Origin: Marmoricola sp. OAE513
GTDB taxonomy: Bacteria > Actinomycetota > Actinomycetes > Propionibacteriales > Nocardioidaceae
DNA length: 64,000 nt
Reading direction: 5' to 3'
NCBI RefSeq assembly: GCF_040546585.1
Contig: NZ_JBEPOC010000001.1
Span: 1,860,001 to 1,924,000 of the forward strand
Shown here: in pieces, positions 34,752 to 43,147 of the stretch
Position numbering within the stretch: position 1 is the first letter of the stretch
How the letters are laid out: each line of letters starts with the position of its first letter
Translations under genes and position numbers: made by a program
Notes under the pieces: model-generated
Told to the model about the DNA's origin: nothing
What the model saw: only the letters and a program-made list of their open reading frames with translations
Database searches by the model: none

Positions 34752-36203
34752 TCAGCGTGCGGCGGGGGTCGTCGCGAAGTCCTCGTCCTCGATCTCGCTC
34801 ATCAGCGCCCGGAACCGCTTCGGCGCCCACGGGAAGACCTCGAGGTTGCCGGCCTCGCCGAGGTACCAGCTGGTGCAGCCGGTCGCCCAGACGGTGTCGG
34901 GCGTCGCCGCGGCGATCTCGTCGTAGAACGCGTCGGTCGCCTGAGTCGTCGGTGCCATCGAGTCGATCTCCGCGCGCTGCCACCGCCGGATCCAGTCGAG
35001 CATGTAGCCCGCCTGTGCCTCCGCGATCGCCACCAGGGAGTAGTTGCCGACCGGAGAGTTCGGACCCATGAACATGAAGAAGTTCGGAAAGCCGGGCACG
35101 GCGACGGTCCGGTACGCGTGCGGGTACGACGCCCAGGCGTCTTCCAGGGTGGTCCCGTCAGGACCGGTCATCGCGATCGGCCGCAGGTAGGCGTGCGCGT
35201 CGAAGCCGGTGGCGAGCACCAGGACGTCGCACGGGTGCAGGACACCGTCGCTGGTGCGGACTCCCTCGGGCTCGATCCGCTCGATGCTCGCAGTGACGAC
35301 CTCGACGGTCGGCTTCTGGATCGCGTCGTAGAAGTTCGACGAGATCACCAGCCGTCGGCACATCGGCTCAGTGGGCGGCGTCAGCGCCTCGCGAAGAACA
35401 GGGTCCTTCACCTTCCTCAGCTGCCGTCGGATCTGCCAGCTCCCGAACCGACGGATCGGACCGGGATGGAGCAGGGCGGGGGAGAACGACTCGATGAAGA
35501 GTCTCCAGCCGTGGTATGTCAGGCGGTCGTACGCCGGGACGGTGCGGTGCAACCAGGCGTTGAACCGCGAGGTCTCCGGGTTCTTCATCTGCATGACCCA
35601 GTGGGGCGTGCGCTGGAGCACGGTGAGCTTCTCGACGCGGTCGGCGAGGTTGCCGATGATCTGAGCACCTGTCGAGCCGGTGCCGATGAGCGCGACCCGC
35701 GCCCCGTCCAGGGGCACGCTGTGGTCCCAGCGCGCCGAGTGGAACGCCGAACCGGCGAAGTCCTCGAGTCCGGGGATCTCGGGGTAGCGCGGGTGGTGCA
35801 GGATCCCGGTCGCCGAGACCACGAAGTCGTACTCCTCCGCGGCGCCGTCGCTCGAGGTCACGAGCCATCGTTCACCCGTCCAGGCGACCATCGCGACCTC
35901 GGTCCCGAACCGGATGTGGCTGCGGACGCCCAGCTCCCGGGAGACCCGGTCGAAGTACGCGTGGATCTCCGCACCGGGCGCCATCACCCGGCTCCAGTCG
36001 GGGTTCCGCGCGAAGGTGTACTGGTAGAACCGGGAGGGCACGTCGCAGGCGATGCCGGGATAGGTGTTGTCGCGCCAGGTCCCGCCCGCGTCGTCGGTCT
36101 TCTCGTAGATCGTGAAGTCGTCGATGCCGTCGCGGAGGAGCAGTGCTCCCAGGCAGATCCCGGACATTCCCGCGCCGACGACGGCGACCTTGGGGCTGCG
36201 CAT
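34752..36203 (-). CDS. Flavin-containing monooxygenase / Baeyer-Villiger-type
   Basis: A 483-residue FAD/NADPH enzyme. GAGMSGICLGALLL is the FAD Rossmann motif near the N-terminus and ALIGTGSTGAQII the NADPH motif near residue 170. Between them FAGSAFHSARWDH is a good match to the BVMO fingerprint FxGxxxHxxxW(P/D). GGTWRDNTYPGIACDVPS is the family's next conserved stretch. The class oxidises ketones to esters or heteroatoms; the substrate is unknown. The ATG at 36203 gives the standard start. It is convergent with dnaB (13 bp gap) and divergent from the esterase gene. Confidence 0.88.
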   Translation of the reverse strand: MRSPKVAVVGAGMSGICLGALLLRDGIDDFTIYEKTDDAGGTWRDNTYPGIACDVPSRFYQYTFARNPDWSRVMAPGAEIHAYFDRVSRELGVRSHIRFGTEVAMVAWTGERWLVTSSDGAAEEYDFVVSATGILHHPRYPEIPGLEDFAGSAFHSARWDHSVPLDGARVALIGTGSTGAQIIGNLADRVEKLTVLQRTPHWVMQMKNPETSRFNAWLHRTVPAYDRLTYHGWRLFIESFSPALLHPGPIRRFGSWQIRRQLRKVKDPVLREALTPPTEPMCRRLVISSNFYDAIQKPTVEVVTASIERIEPEGVRTSDGVLHPCDVLVLATGFDAHAYLRPIAMTGPDGTTLEDAWASYPHAYRTVAVPGFPNFFMFMGPNSPVGNYSLVAIAEAQAGYMLDWIRRWQRAEIDSMAPTTQATDAFYDEIAAATPDTVWATGCTSWYLGEAGNLEVFPWAPKRFRALMSEIEDEDFATTPAAR

Positions 36204-36316
36204 GCTCACAGCCTCGCGGCACTGCAGGGCCGTCGCTGACAATCTGGCCGGACAGGCGTGTCGAAGCCGGGCTAGGCTCACCCGGGCGGGGGACTCCGAA
36301 CGACAGTGGGTGTCCG

Positions 36317-37357
36317 ATGAAGCGTGCGTTCCTCGCGGTCCTGGTGCTCGGCCTTCTCGCCGTCCCGTCGCTGGTCTCGGCCCAGCCCGCGGCCACTGGT
36401 CCAGCCGGGACAGCGAGCGCGATCCGGGTCGTGAGCGAGCAACGGGAGTCGGCACGGGTGACCAAGTTCAAGGTCACGACGCCCTCGCTCGCGATGTCCG
36501 CGAAGGTCCCGCTCCGGATCAACGTCGTCCTGCCGACGGACTACGCCGCGCACCCGAAGCGCCGCTACCCGGTTCTCTACGCCCTCCCGGGAACCAGCAA
36601 CCTCGCTGACGTCTGGCTCACCAACCTCGACACGGTGAACCTGACCAAGGCGCTCCCGGTCATCGTCGTCGTCCCGGACGGCACCTACGACGCGGACGGT
36701 GGTGGTTTCTACACGAACTGGGCGGACCGGCGCACGAGCAGGGGCGTCGCCGACTGGGAGACGTTCCACACCGCGGAGCTCGTCAGGTGGGTCGACCAGC
36801 GCTACCGCACCATCCCCAACCGGACCGGCCGCGCGATCCTCGGCATCTCCCAGGGCGGCTTCGGCTCGATGTCGTACGCGGCGCGTCACCCCGATCTCTA
36901 CGGCGCTGCAGCGTCGTTCTCGGGCGCGACGGCGATCTACGACAACCCCGTCTGCCGCCTGGGCGCCTCGGTGCTGATCGCCGGGATCATGGTCGGCCTC
37001 AACGGCGTGCAGCCGTTCGCGCCGTTCGGCGACCCGCTCGGCAATGCCGCGAACTGGAAGGCGCGCGACCCCGCCTCGAACGTGGCGAAGCTGTCCGGGA
37101 CGTACGTCGAGATCTACACCAGCAGCGGCCTGCCCGGGAAGGACGACCTCACCGATCCGGCGGTGGTCGGCACGGTCGCCCTGGAGACGGTGCTGCACGC
37201 GTCCAACCTGTGCTTCAAGCAGGCGGCCGACCGCGCCGGCGTGAAGATCGGCTGGCACGACTACCCGTACGGGACCCACGCCTGGATGTACGGCGACCGG
37301 TCGTTGAAGGACTACCTGCCGAGACTGATGGCGTTCTTTCGGGACGCCAGGTCCTGA
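36317..37357 (+). CDS. Secreted esterase of the esterase D/Ag85 family
   Basis: A 346-residue secreted alpha/beta hydrolase. Residues 1-22 are a signal peptide (FLAVLVLGLLAVPSLVSA). Family motifs are INVVLPTDY, RYPVLYALPGT, the nucleophile S178 in AILGISQGGFGS followed by YAARHPDLYGAAASFSG, and a late HDYPYGTHAWMYG with the catalytic His. This family includes mycolyltransferases, but nothing here shows a mycolate substrate, and a generic carboxylesterase is safer. The ATG at 36317 begins the signal peptide. A divergent monooxygenase lies 113 bp upstream. Confidence 0.85.
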   Translation: MKRAFLAVLVLGLLAVPSLVSAQPAATGPAGTASAIRVVSEQRESARVTKFKVTTPSLAMSAKVPLRINVVLPTDYAAHPKRRYPVLYALPGTSNLADVWLTNLDTVNLTKALPVIVVVPDGTYDADGGGFYTNWADRRTSRGVADWETFHTAELVRWVDQRYRTIPNRTGRAILGISQGGFGSMSYAARHPDLYGAAASFSGATAIYDNPVCRLGASVLIAGIMVGLNGVQPFAPFGDPLGNAANWKARDPASNVAKLSGTYVEIYTSSGLPGKDDLTDPAVVGTVALETVLHASNLCFKQAADRAGVKIGWHDYPYGTHAWMYGDRSLKDYLPRLMAFFRDARS

Positions 37358-37426
37358 CGTCATGTCGAAATCTCTCGACCCCGCTCGACGTCCGGGTGAA
37401 GGGTCCCGACCCACCTAGGAGCAACC

Positions 37427-38059
37427 GTGTCACTCGTACGGATTCACAACTTCTCGATCTCCCTCGACGGTTTCGGCAGCGGTGAGCCGCAGTCGCTCGA
37501 GACACCGTTCGGCCACGCCGGACAGCGGCTGCACCGGTGGATGATGGCTACCAAATTCTGGGACGCCGAGAACGGCAGCGCCGGTCTCGACAACGACTTC
37601 GCCGAGCGGCACAGCATCGGCTTCGGTGCCGAGATCATGGGGTCGAACAAGTTCGGACCTCCGGGCTGGCAGGACGACCCGGACTGGCAGGGCTGGTGGG
37701 GGCCGAACCCGCCGTTCCACACGCCGGTCTACGTCCTGACCCACCGCCCGCGGGAGTCCTTCGAGCTCGAGGGTGGGAACGTCTTCCACTTCCTCGACGC
37801 GTCCCCGGCGGAGGCGTTGGCGGTCGCGCGCGAGGCGGCCGGCGAGCTCGACGTACGGATCGGCGGAGGCGCGAGCGTGGTCCGGGACTTCCTCGCCGCC
37901 GGGCTCGTCGACCAGATGCACGTGGTCCAGGTGCCGATCCTGCTGGGCCGTGGTGCTCGCCTCTGGGACGGGCTCGAAGGCCTCGAGGAGACCTTCACCA
38001 TCGAAGCCGTCCCTTCGCCGAGCGGGGTCACCCACCTGAGCTTCACCCGCAAGGTGTGA
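37427..38059 (+). CDS. RibD C-terminal / dihydrofolate reductase-like protein
   Basis: A 210-residue protein of the RibD-C reductase family. It has RIHNFSISLDGFGSG at the N-terminus, ERHSIGFGAEIMGSNKFG, FHTPVYVLTHRPRESF, the NADPH-binding glycine stretch DVRIGGGASVVRDFLAAGL and VDQMHVVQVPILLGRGARLW. Stand-alone members reduce unknown substrates. The GTG at 37427 has TAGGAG 6 nt upstream. A terminator with a short T-run follows 77 bp after the stop. Confidence 0.88.
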   Translation: MSLVRIHNFSISLDGFGSGEPQSLETPFGHAGQRLHRWMMATKFWDAENGSAGLDNDFAERHSIGFGAEIMGSNKFGPPGWQDDPDWQGWWGPNPPFHTPVYVLTHRPRESFELEGGNVFHFLDASPAEALAVAREAAGELDVRIGGGASVVRDFLAAGLVDQMHVVQVPILLGRGARLWDGLEGLEETFTIEAVPSPSGVTHLSFTRKV

Positions 38060-38136
38060 CGCGGACCACCGGGTTCCCGCAGGTTCTGCCGTTCTGCTTG
38101 CCCGAGGTCGTTGAACGTGCAACCATTCAGGTGCCG

Positions 38137-38172
38137 CCCGCTGACGACCCGAGACGTCAGCGGGTGCGCCTT
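38137..38172 (+). terminator. Rho-independent terminator after the RibD-like gene
   Basis: Perfect 10-bp stem CCCGCTGACG/CGTCAGCGGG with an 8-nt loop, followed a few bases later by TTTT. This is one of the few hairpins here with a U-tract. Confidence 0.75.
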
Positions 38173-38234
38173 TTCCCGGCGAGGGATGCGCGAGGTCAAC
38201 CGGACATTCCGGACGCGCGCGGTAGCCTCGGCCC

Positions 38235-39572
38235 ATGCGCCGCTCCCGCAAGATCCTGCTCTCGGTCGTCGCCGCCGTGCTGGTTCTCCTGGTCGGCGGT
38301 TACTGGTACGAGCGGCCGATGCTGCTGACCGGCACCGGGTACGCCGCGCACAACGCCTGCGCACTGAAGTCGGTCGCCGACCGCGCCGACGCCGAGGACG
38401 ACCTCCCGCCCAACCCGCTCGTCCCCGTCCTCAAGGCGCAGGCCGACGGGGACGGCGCCAAGGCCAGCATCCTGGGTCTGCTCGCGAAGAAGCGCGCCTG
38501 GTCGACGCCGGGCTTCGGTTGCACGATCTCCGACGAACCGCCCAGCCTTCCGAAGGCGACAGCGGTGAGCTCGACGGGCAACCCGTTCACCGACGCGGTC
38601 GTGACTGCTCCGTCGGCTGCCGTCACTGCTGCTCTGGCGGACGGCTTTGGCGACGACCTGTCGAAGGGCAAGCGCGAGGATCTCGGCACTCGCGCGATCC
38701 TGGTGGCGAAGGACGGCAAGCTCGTCGCCGAGCGTTACGCGAAGGGATTCGACGCGACGACGCCGCAGCTGGGGTGGTCGATCACCAAGAGCATCACCAG
38801 CCTGATGGTCGGCAGGCTGGTGATCGAGGGGAAGGTCCGGCTCGACGACGACCACCTTCGTCCGGAGTGGAAGGACGACCGCGCGAACATCACCGTGCGG
38901 CAGCTGCTGCAGATGACCAGCGGTCTGGACTGGGACGAGACCTACTCGCTCGGCACGCCGATCACCAAGATGCTCTACGCCGAGCCCGACATGGGCAAGT
39001 ACGTCGCGTCCCAAGAGCTCGACCACGACCCTGGTACCCACCTGCAGTACTCCAGCGGGAGCACCACCCTGCTCTGCTCGATCCTCGCCCAGGACAACGG
39101 CGGCGCGAACTTCCCGCGGCAGACCTTGTTCTCACCGCTCGGCCTGTCCAGCGCGGTCATGGAGGTTGACGGCTCCGGCACCCCGGTCTGCAGCTCCTAC
39201 ATGTGGGCCAGCCCTCGCGACTGGGCGGCGGTCGGCCAGTTCGCGCTGCAGGACGGCGTCTGGAACGGGACCCGGCTGCTGCCCAAGGGCTGGATGGACG
39301 CCTCCACCATCGCGGTGGACGTGAAGGAGAACGAGGACCCCGGCTACGCCACGGGATGGTGGGCGAACGAGCGCGCCGACGGCACCTTGTTCGCCAAGGA
39401 GCTGCCGGCCGACACCTACTTCGGCGAGGGTCATGACGGGCAGTGGCTGGTCGTCGTACCGTCGCAGAAGCTGGTCGTCGTGCGGCTCGGCTTCACGCCG
39501 ACCGAGCTCGACGAGCGGGTGACGTCGATGACGGCGGACCTGATCACGGCGCTGGCGACACCGACGGCTTAA
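38235..39572 (+). CDS. Membrane-anchored serine hydrolase, beta-lactamase/class C PBP family
   Basis: A 445-residue protein with an N-terminal signal anchor (residues 7-24, ILLSVVAAVLVLLVGGYW). A family-specific leader is followed by the beta-lactamase fold: S182-ITK in LGWSITKSITSLM, the YSSGS motif (Tyr of the YxN position) and GEGHDGQWLVV replacing the KTG-like box with HDG. The sequence resembles 6-aminohexanoate-dimer hydrolase and esterase-type members more than true beta-lactamases. TAGCCT lies 6 nt before the ATG, so the mRNA is probably leaderless. Confidence 0.85.
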   Translation: MRRSRKILLSVVAAVLVLLVGGYWYERPMLLTGTGYAAHNACALKSVADRADAEDDLPPNPLVPVLKAQADGDGAKASILGLLAKKRAWSTPGFGCTISDEPPSLPKATAVSSTGNPFTDAVVTAPSAAVTAALADGFGDDLSKGKREDLGTRAILVAKDGKLVAERYAKGFDATTPQLGWSITKSITSLMVGRLVIEGKVRLDDDHLRPEWKDDRANITVRQLLQMTSGLDWDETYSLGTPITKMLYAEPDMGKYVASQELDHDPGTHLQYSSGSTTLLCSILAQDNGGANFPRQTLFSPLGLSSAVMEVDGSGTPVCSSYMWASPRDWAAVGQFALQDGVWNGTRLLPKGWMDASTIAVDVKENEDPGYATGWWANERADGTLFAKELPADTYFGEGHDGQWLVVVPSQKLVVVRLGFTPTELDERVTSMTADLITALATPTA

Positions 39573-39622
39573 GGAACGCGCGGTCCCGGTGAGGTCGGGG
39601 CCACCCAGGGAGAGGGCGTGGC

Positions 39623-40033
39623 GTGTCGCTGCTGACGGAGGTACTGGTCGTGAGCGGTGTCGCGCTCGACCTCGTCGGGGCCGGGGTCCTTGCCCACGCG
39701 CACAACGCCGAGTCCGTCGCCGAGCTGCGCGAGAACATCGGCGAGGAGGGCTCCGCTCTCGGTGAGGACGACGCATTGTCGACCCACTCCCTGCTGCTCG
39801 CCGAGAAGCGGATCGGATTCTTCCTGCTCGCCGGCGGGCTGCTGCTCTACCTGACCGGCCTGGTGGTGAAGAGCTCCGCGGACCTGGCCGTGATCGCACC
39901 GGTCGCGGCGGGGACGGTGATCGTCGGCCTCGCGGTCAGCGTGCTGTTCACCAAGGTCGTCGGCAAGCGCGTCCGGGACCAGGTGCGCCAGGCCGAAGCC
40001 AGGAACGACCCGGACGCACTGCCGGAGCAGTAG
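39623..40033 (+). CDS. Small membrane protein of unknown function
   Basis: A 136-residue protein with three hydrophobic segments: VLVVSGVALDLVGAGVLAH at the N-terminus, IGFFLLAGGLLLYLTGLVV in the middle, and VIAPVAAGTVIVGLAVSVLF near the end. A charged loop (ELRENIGEEGSALGEDD) and a basic/acidic C-terminal tail flank them. No family was recognised. The GTG at 39623 has GGGAGAGGG 5-13 nt upstream. The gap after the beta-lactamase-like gene is 50 bp, so cotranscription is possible. Confidence 0.65.
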   Translation: MSLLTEVLVVSGVALDLVGAGVLAHAHNAESVAELRENIGEEGSALGEDDALSTHSLLLAEKRIGFFLLAGGLLLYLTGLVVKSSADLAVIAPVAAGTVIVGLAVSVLFTKVVGKRVRDQVRQAEARNDPDALPEQ

Positions 40034-40042
40034 CGCGGCGCC

Positions 40043-40597
40043 CTACGAAGTCTGCTGCGCCTCGGTCAGGCCCTGCAGCAGGAGCAGCTCGTCGAGCAGC
40101 ACCTGCAGGGTCGGCGCCTCCGGAACGTCGTGGCGCTGCTGGTAGCCGATCAGCACGGCCAGGGCGAGCGAGGCCCGGGTACGCCGCAGCGCAGGATCCG
40201 GCACGGCCTCGACCATCGCCTCGAAGATCGCCGTCTCGCGCGCCGTGTCGACCCGGCGCTGGACCGCAGCCACGTCGGCATCGAGGTGCGCCCACGAGCG
40301 GATCGCCGCCTCGGCGTCGTGCGGGAAGCTCAGCGCGAAGCGCCGCAGCGTGTCGATCTGCTCGGTCGCACTCGACTGCTGGGCGGCGATCTCTGCCAGC
40401 CGGAGGGTCTCCTCCTGCTCCCAGCGCTCGAGCAGGTACTCGACGAAACCGGGCCACCCGGCGAACCAGTGGTGGAAGGAACCCGTGGTGACCCCGAGCT
40501 CGGCGCAGAGCGCGTTGATCTTCAGCCCCTCGCGACCGTCGCGGGCCAGCACGCGCATCGCGGCACGGTAGAACCCGTCGCGATCGGTGACGGTCAT
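40043..40597 (-). CDS. TetR-family transcriptional regulator
   Basis: A 184-residue regulator. The N-terminal helix-turn-helix covers residues about 8-55 (FYRAAMRVLARDGREGLKIN, ALCAELGVTTGSFHHWFAGW, which is the recognition helix region). The C-terminal domain is all-helical and has no recognisable ligand motif. The ATG at 40597 has GGGAGGG 4 nt upstream. It is divergent from the DUF2236 oxygenase gene, and the 24-bp palindrome between them is the likely operator. Confidence 0.9.
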   Translation of the reverse strand: MTVTDRDGFYRAAMRVLARDGREGLKINALCAELGVTTGSFHHWFAGWPGFVEYLLERWEQEETLRLAEIAAQQSSATEQIDTLRRFALSFPHDAEAAIRSWAHLDADVAAVQRRVDTARETAIFEAMVEAVPDPALRRTRASLALAVLIGYQQRHDVPEAPTLQVLLDELLLLQGLTEAQQTS

Positions 40598-40658
40598 CAG
40601 GCCCTCCCGCGGTGCATCTCGCTGTTGACTCCAGAACGTATCCGAGCGTATCTTCCTC

Positions 40659-40682
40659 AAAACATATTCGTAAATATCTTTT
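40659..40682. promoter_or_regulatory. Palindromic TetR operator between the tetR and DUF2236 genes
   Basis: AAAA-C-ATATT-CGTA-AATAT-C-TTTT: arms AAAA and ATATT pair with AATAT and TTTT around a 4-nt centre; the only unpaired positions outside the centre are the two C residues. It lies 20 bp before the oxygenase ATG. Upstream is a direct repeat CGTATCcgagCGTATC at 40637-40652. Confidence 0.75.
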
Positions 40683-40702
40683 GGACGAGGCCTGGAGGGG
40701 CG

Positions 40703-41602
40703 ATGCTGAACCGCTACGCGAACCGCGACCGGATCGCAGCGATGGACCCCGCGACCCACGCCCGCGAGATCTACACCGTGACGGCGTACCGGGAGTTCCC
40801 CTGGGACGTGCCGCAGGCGCTCGGGCTCGCGCTCTTCCGCACGTACGCCGTGCCGAGCATCGGCGAGGTCCTCTACGGCACGGGTGAGTTCACCGAGAAG
40901 ACCCAGAAGCGGTACGACGACACCGTCATGCTCATCGACGCCGCCATCGAGCACGGCATGGAGCACCCGCGGGGCCGCGCCGCAGTCCGACGGATGAACC
41001 AGATGCACCGCGCGTACGACATCAGCAACGACGACATGCTGTACGTCCTGTGCACGTTCGTCGTCGAACCGATCCGGTGGATCGACCGGTGGGGCTGGCG
41101 CGCGACGACCGCCGCCGAGCGGGAGGCGAGCGCGGCGGTCTACCGGAACCTCGGCGGGCACATGGGCATCAGTGACATGCCGACGACGTACGACGAGTTC
41201 GCCGCCTTCCAGGACGCCTACGAGGCCGAGCACTTCCGCTGGTCCCGCGGCGGGCACCACGTCGCGGTCGCGACGCTGGAGCTGCTCACGACCTTCCGGC
41301 CGTTCAGCTTCTTCCCCACCCCGGTGGTGAAGCGGCTCGCCTACGGTCTGCTCGACGACCCGTTGCTGCGCGCGCTCGGCCTGCCTCGACCGACGCGGGT
41401 CGAGCGGCTCATCACCCGGGCGATCTTCCGCGGACGCGCACGGATCGAGCGCTTCCTGCCGCCGCGCCGGAAGGACAAGCTGGCCCGCGACCTGACCAGC
41501 GTCCGGACCTACCCCAAGTCGGTCCGCGGTACGTTCCCGCTCGACGAGGTCGGCACGTTCCCCGGCTGCCCGGTCAACCACGACGTCTCTGCTACCGGCT
41601 GA
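40703..41602 (+). CDS. DUF2236 (MpaB/latex-clearing-type) oxygenase family protein
   Basis: A 299-residue protein of the oxygenase MpaB/DUF2236 family, whose known members use a b-type haem (for example the rubber oxygenase Lcp). Characteristic stretches are TAYREFPWDVPQALGLALFR near the N-terminus, RRMNQMHRAYDISNDDMLYV with the conserved His, and CTFVVEPIRWIDRWGWR. It lacks a signal peptide, so it is cytoplasmic. GGAGG lies 5 nt before the ATG. The TetR palindrome sits at its promoter and an F420-type oxidoreductase starts 28 bp downstream. Confidence 0.82.
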   Translation: MLNRYANRDRIAAMDPATHAREIYTVTAYREFPWDVPQALGLALFRTYAVPSIGEVLYGTGEFTEKTQKRYDDTVMLIDAAIEHGMEHPRGRAAVRRMNQMHRAYDISNDDMLYVLCTFVVEPIRWIDRWGWRATTAAEREASAAVYRNLGGHMGISDMPTTYDEFAAFQDAYEAEHFRWSRGGHHVAVATLELLTTFRPFSFFPTPVVKRLAYGLLDDPLLRALGLPRPTRVERLITRAIFRGRARIERFLPPRRKDKLARDLTSVRTYPKSVRGTFPLDEVGTFPGCPVNHDVSATG

Positions 41603-41630
41603 ACCTCACCCCCGAACGAAGGAGAACCCG

Positions 41631-42671
41631 ATGCGCCTGGGCATGATCGTCGACTACGCCGGCGGCTTCGAGGAGACCGCGGACCTACTGGTGGACTACG
41701 AGAACGCCGGCCTGGAGCTCGCTGCCGTCGCGGAGGCGTACTCCTTCGACGCGGTCAGCCAGCTCGGCTACTTCGCCGCGCGGACCAAGAAGCTCGAGCT
41801 CGCCTCCGCGATCCTGCAGGTGTACTCGCGCACCCCCGCGCTGCTCGCCATGACGGCGGCCGGCCTCGACTTCGTCTCCGGCGGACGGTTCACCCTCGGC
41901 CTCGGCGCGTCCGGACCGCAGGTGGTCGAGGGCTTCCACGGCCTCCCGTACGACGCTCCGCTCGGCCGGACCCGCGAGACCATCGAGATCTGCCGCAAGG
42001 TGTGGCGCCGCGAACCCCTGACCTACGACGGCAAGCACTACACGGTGCCGCTGCCGGCCGACCAGGGGACGGGACTGGGCAAGCCGCTCAAGCTGATCAA
42101 CCACCCGCTGCGTGAGCGGATCCCGATCTCGGTCGCCGCTCTCGGGCCGGCCAACGTCGCCCTCGTCGCCGAGCTGGCCGAGTCCTGGCAGCCGTTGTTC
42201 TTCCACCCCGGTCACTACCGCGAGGCCTGGGGCGAGGCCCTCGACAAGGGCTACGCCAAGCGCGACCCCGAGCTCGGCCCGCTCGACGTGATGCTGCAGG
42301 TGTCCTTCGCCGTCGGCGACCCGACCCCCACCGTGCTCGGCAAGATCCGCGACCAGCTCGCGCTCTACATCGGGGGCATGGGTGCTGCGGACAAGAACTT
42401 CTACAACCAGCTCGCCCAGCGCTACGGCTACGTCGAGGAGGCGGCCGAGATCCAGCGGCTCTACCTCTCGGGCCAGAAGGCCGAGGCCGCACTCGCGGTC
42501 CCCGAGGAGCTGGTCCGGGCGGTCTCCCTGCTCGGGACCGAGAACGAGATCGCCGAGCAGCTCAAGGAGTTTGCGGCTGCCGGCGTGACCACGCTCCTGC
42601 TGAACCCGATGGCACCCGAGGCCGCTGACCGGGTGCGCGACGTGGCGACGTTGGCCGGAATCAACGGCTGA
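41631..42671 (+). CDS. LLM-class (F420-dependent) oxidoreductase
   Basis: A 346-residue luciferase-like TIM barrel. It shows the LLM pattern: EAYSFDAVSQLGYFAARTKK, LELASAILQVYSRTPALLAM, GRFTLGLGASGPQVVEGFHG, the TRETIEICRKVWRRE segment and PISVAALGPANVALVAELAE. Mycobacterial and nocardioform members mostly use F420. The coenzyme is inferred from family and lineage. Shine-Dalgarno AAGGAGAA precedes the ATG. It is probably cotranscribed with the DUF2236 gene and under the same TetR regulator. Confidence 0.88.
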   Translation: MRLGMIVDYAGGFEETADLLVDYENAGLELAAVAEAYSFDAVSQLGYFAARTKKLELASAILQVYSRTPALLAMTAAGLDFVSGGRFTLGLGASGPQVVEGFHGLPYDAPLGRTRETIEICRKVWRREPLTYDGKHYTVPLPADQGTGLGKPLKLINHPLRERIPISVAALGPANVALVAELAESWQPLFFHPGHYREAWGEALDKGYAKRDPELGPLDVMLQVSFAVGDPTPTVLGKIRDQLALYIGGMGAADKNFYNQLAQRYGYVEEAAEIQRLYLSGQKAEAALAVPEELVRAVSLLGTENEIAEQLKEFAAAGVTTLLLNPMAPEAADRVRDVATLAGING

Positions 42672-42688
42672 GTCCTACGCTGCGGTCC

Positions 42689-43147
42689 ATGACCTCCGAC
42701 CGCGGATCCGTCACCTGGCTCGCGACCGACGAGCCGCACCCCGCGCGCGACGCCCAGCGCAACGCTCTGCGCTGCGCCATCGCCGGCGACAAGCAGGCGT
42801 GGCTCGACCTCTGGGCCGACGAGTGCGAGATCTTCGACCCGGTCGGTCCGTCGATCTTCGATCCCGAGGGCCTCGGTCACCACGGCCCGACCGGCATCGC
42901 GCACTTCTGGGACGTCGCGATCGCCCCGGTCTCGCGCTTCGACGTGGAGGTCCGGACGTCGTACGCCTCCGGTGACTCCTCGGCGCAGGAAGCCACCTTC
43001 ACGACCACCTTCGCCGACGGATGGAGCGCCGCAGTCGACCTCGTCACCGTCTACCGGACCGACGCCGCCGGCCTGATCACCTCGATGCGCGCCTACTGGG
43101 AGCTGGACAAGGTCCGGGTCACTTCCGCGCCAGCGACGCCGCGGTGA
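42689..43147 (+). CDS. SnoaL-like / NTF2-fold protein
   Basis: A 152-residue cone-fold protein of the SnoaL/ketosteroid-isomerase-like superfamily. Features are the N-terminal helix AQRNALRCAIAGDKQAWLDL, DECEIFDPVGPSIFDPEG with acid positions at the pocket mouth, GIAHFWDVAIAP, and the final strands TTTFADGWSAAVDLVTVYR and ITSMRAYWELDKV. The substrate may be the product of the adjacent oxidoreductases; this is inference. TACGCT lies 7 nt before the ATG, consistent with a leaderless mRNA. Its last 29 bp overlap the convergent M15-like gene. Confidence 0.8.
   Translation: MTSDRGSVTWLATDEPHPARDAQRNALRCAIAGDKQAWLDLWADECEIFDPVGPSIFDPEGLGHHGPTGIAHFWDVAIAPVSRFDVEVRTSYASGDSSAQEATFTTTFADGWSAAVDLVTVYRTDAAGLITSMRAYWELDKVRVTSAPATPR

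Noticed and set aside
38235-39572. True beta-lactamase resistance gene
   Set aside because: SxxK and Tyr motifs fit the fold, but HDG replaces KTG and the N-terminal leader matches esterase or amide hydrolase relatives.
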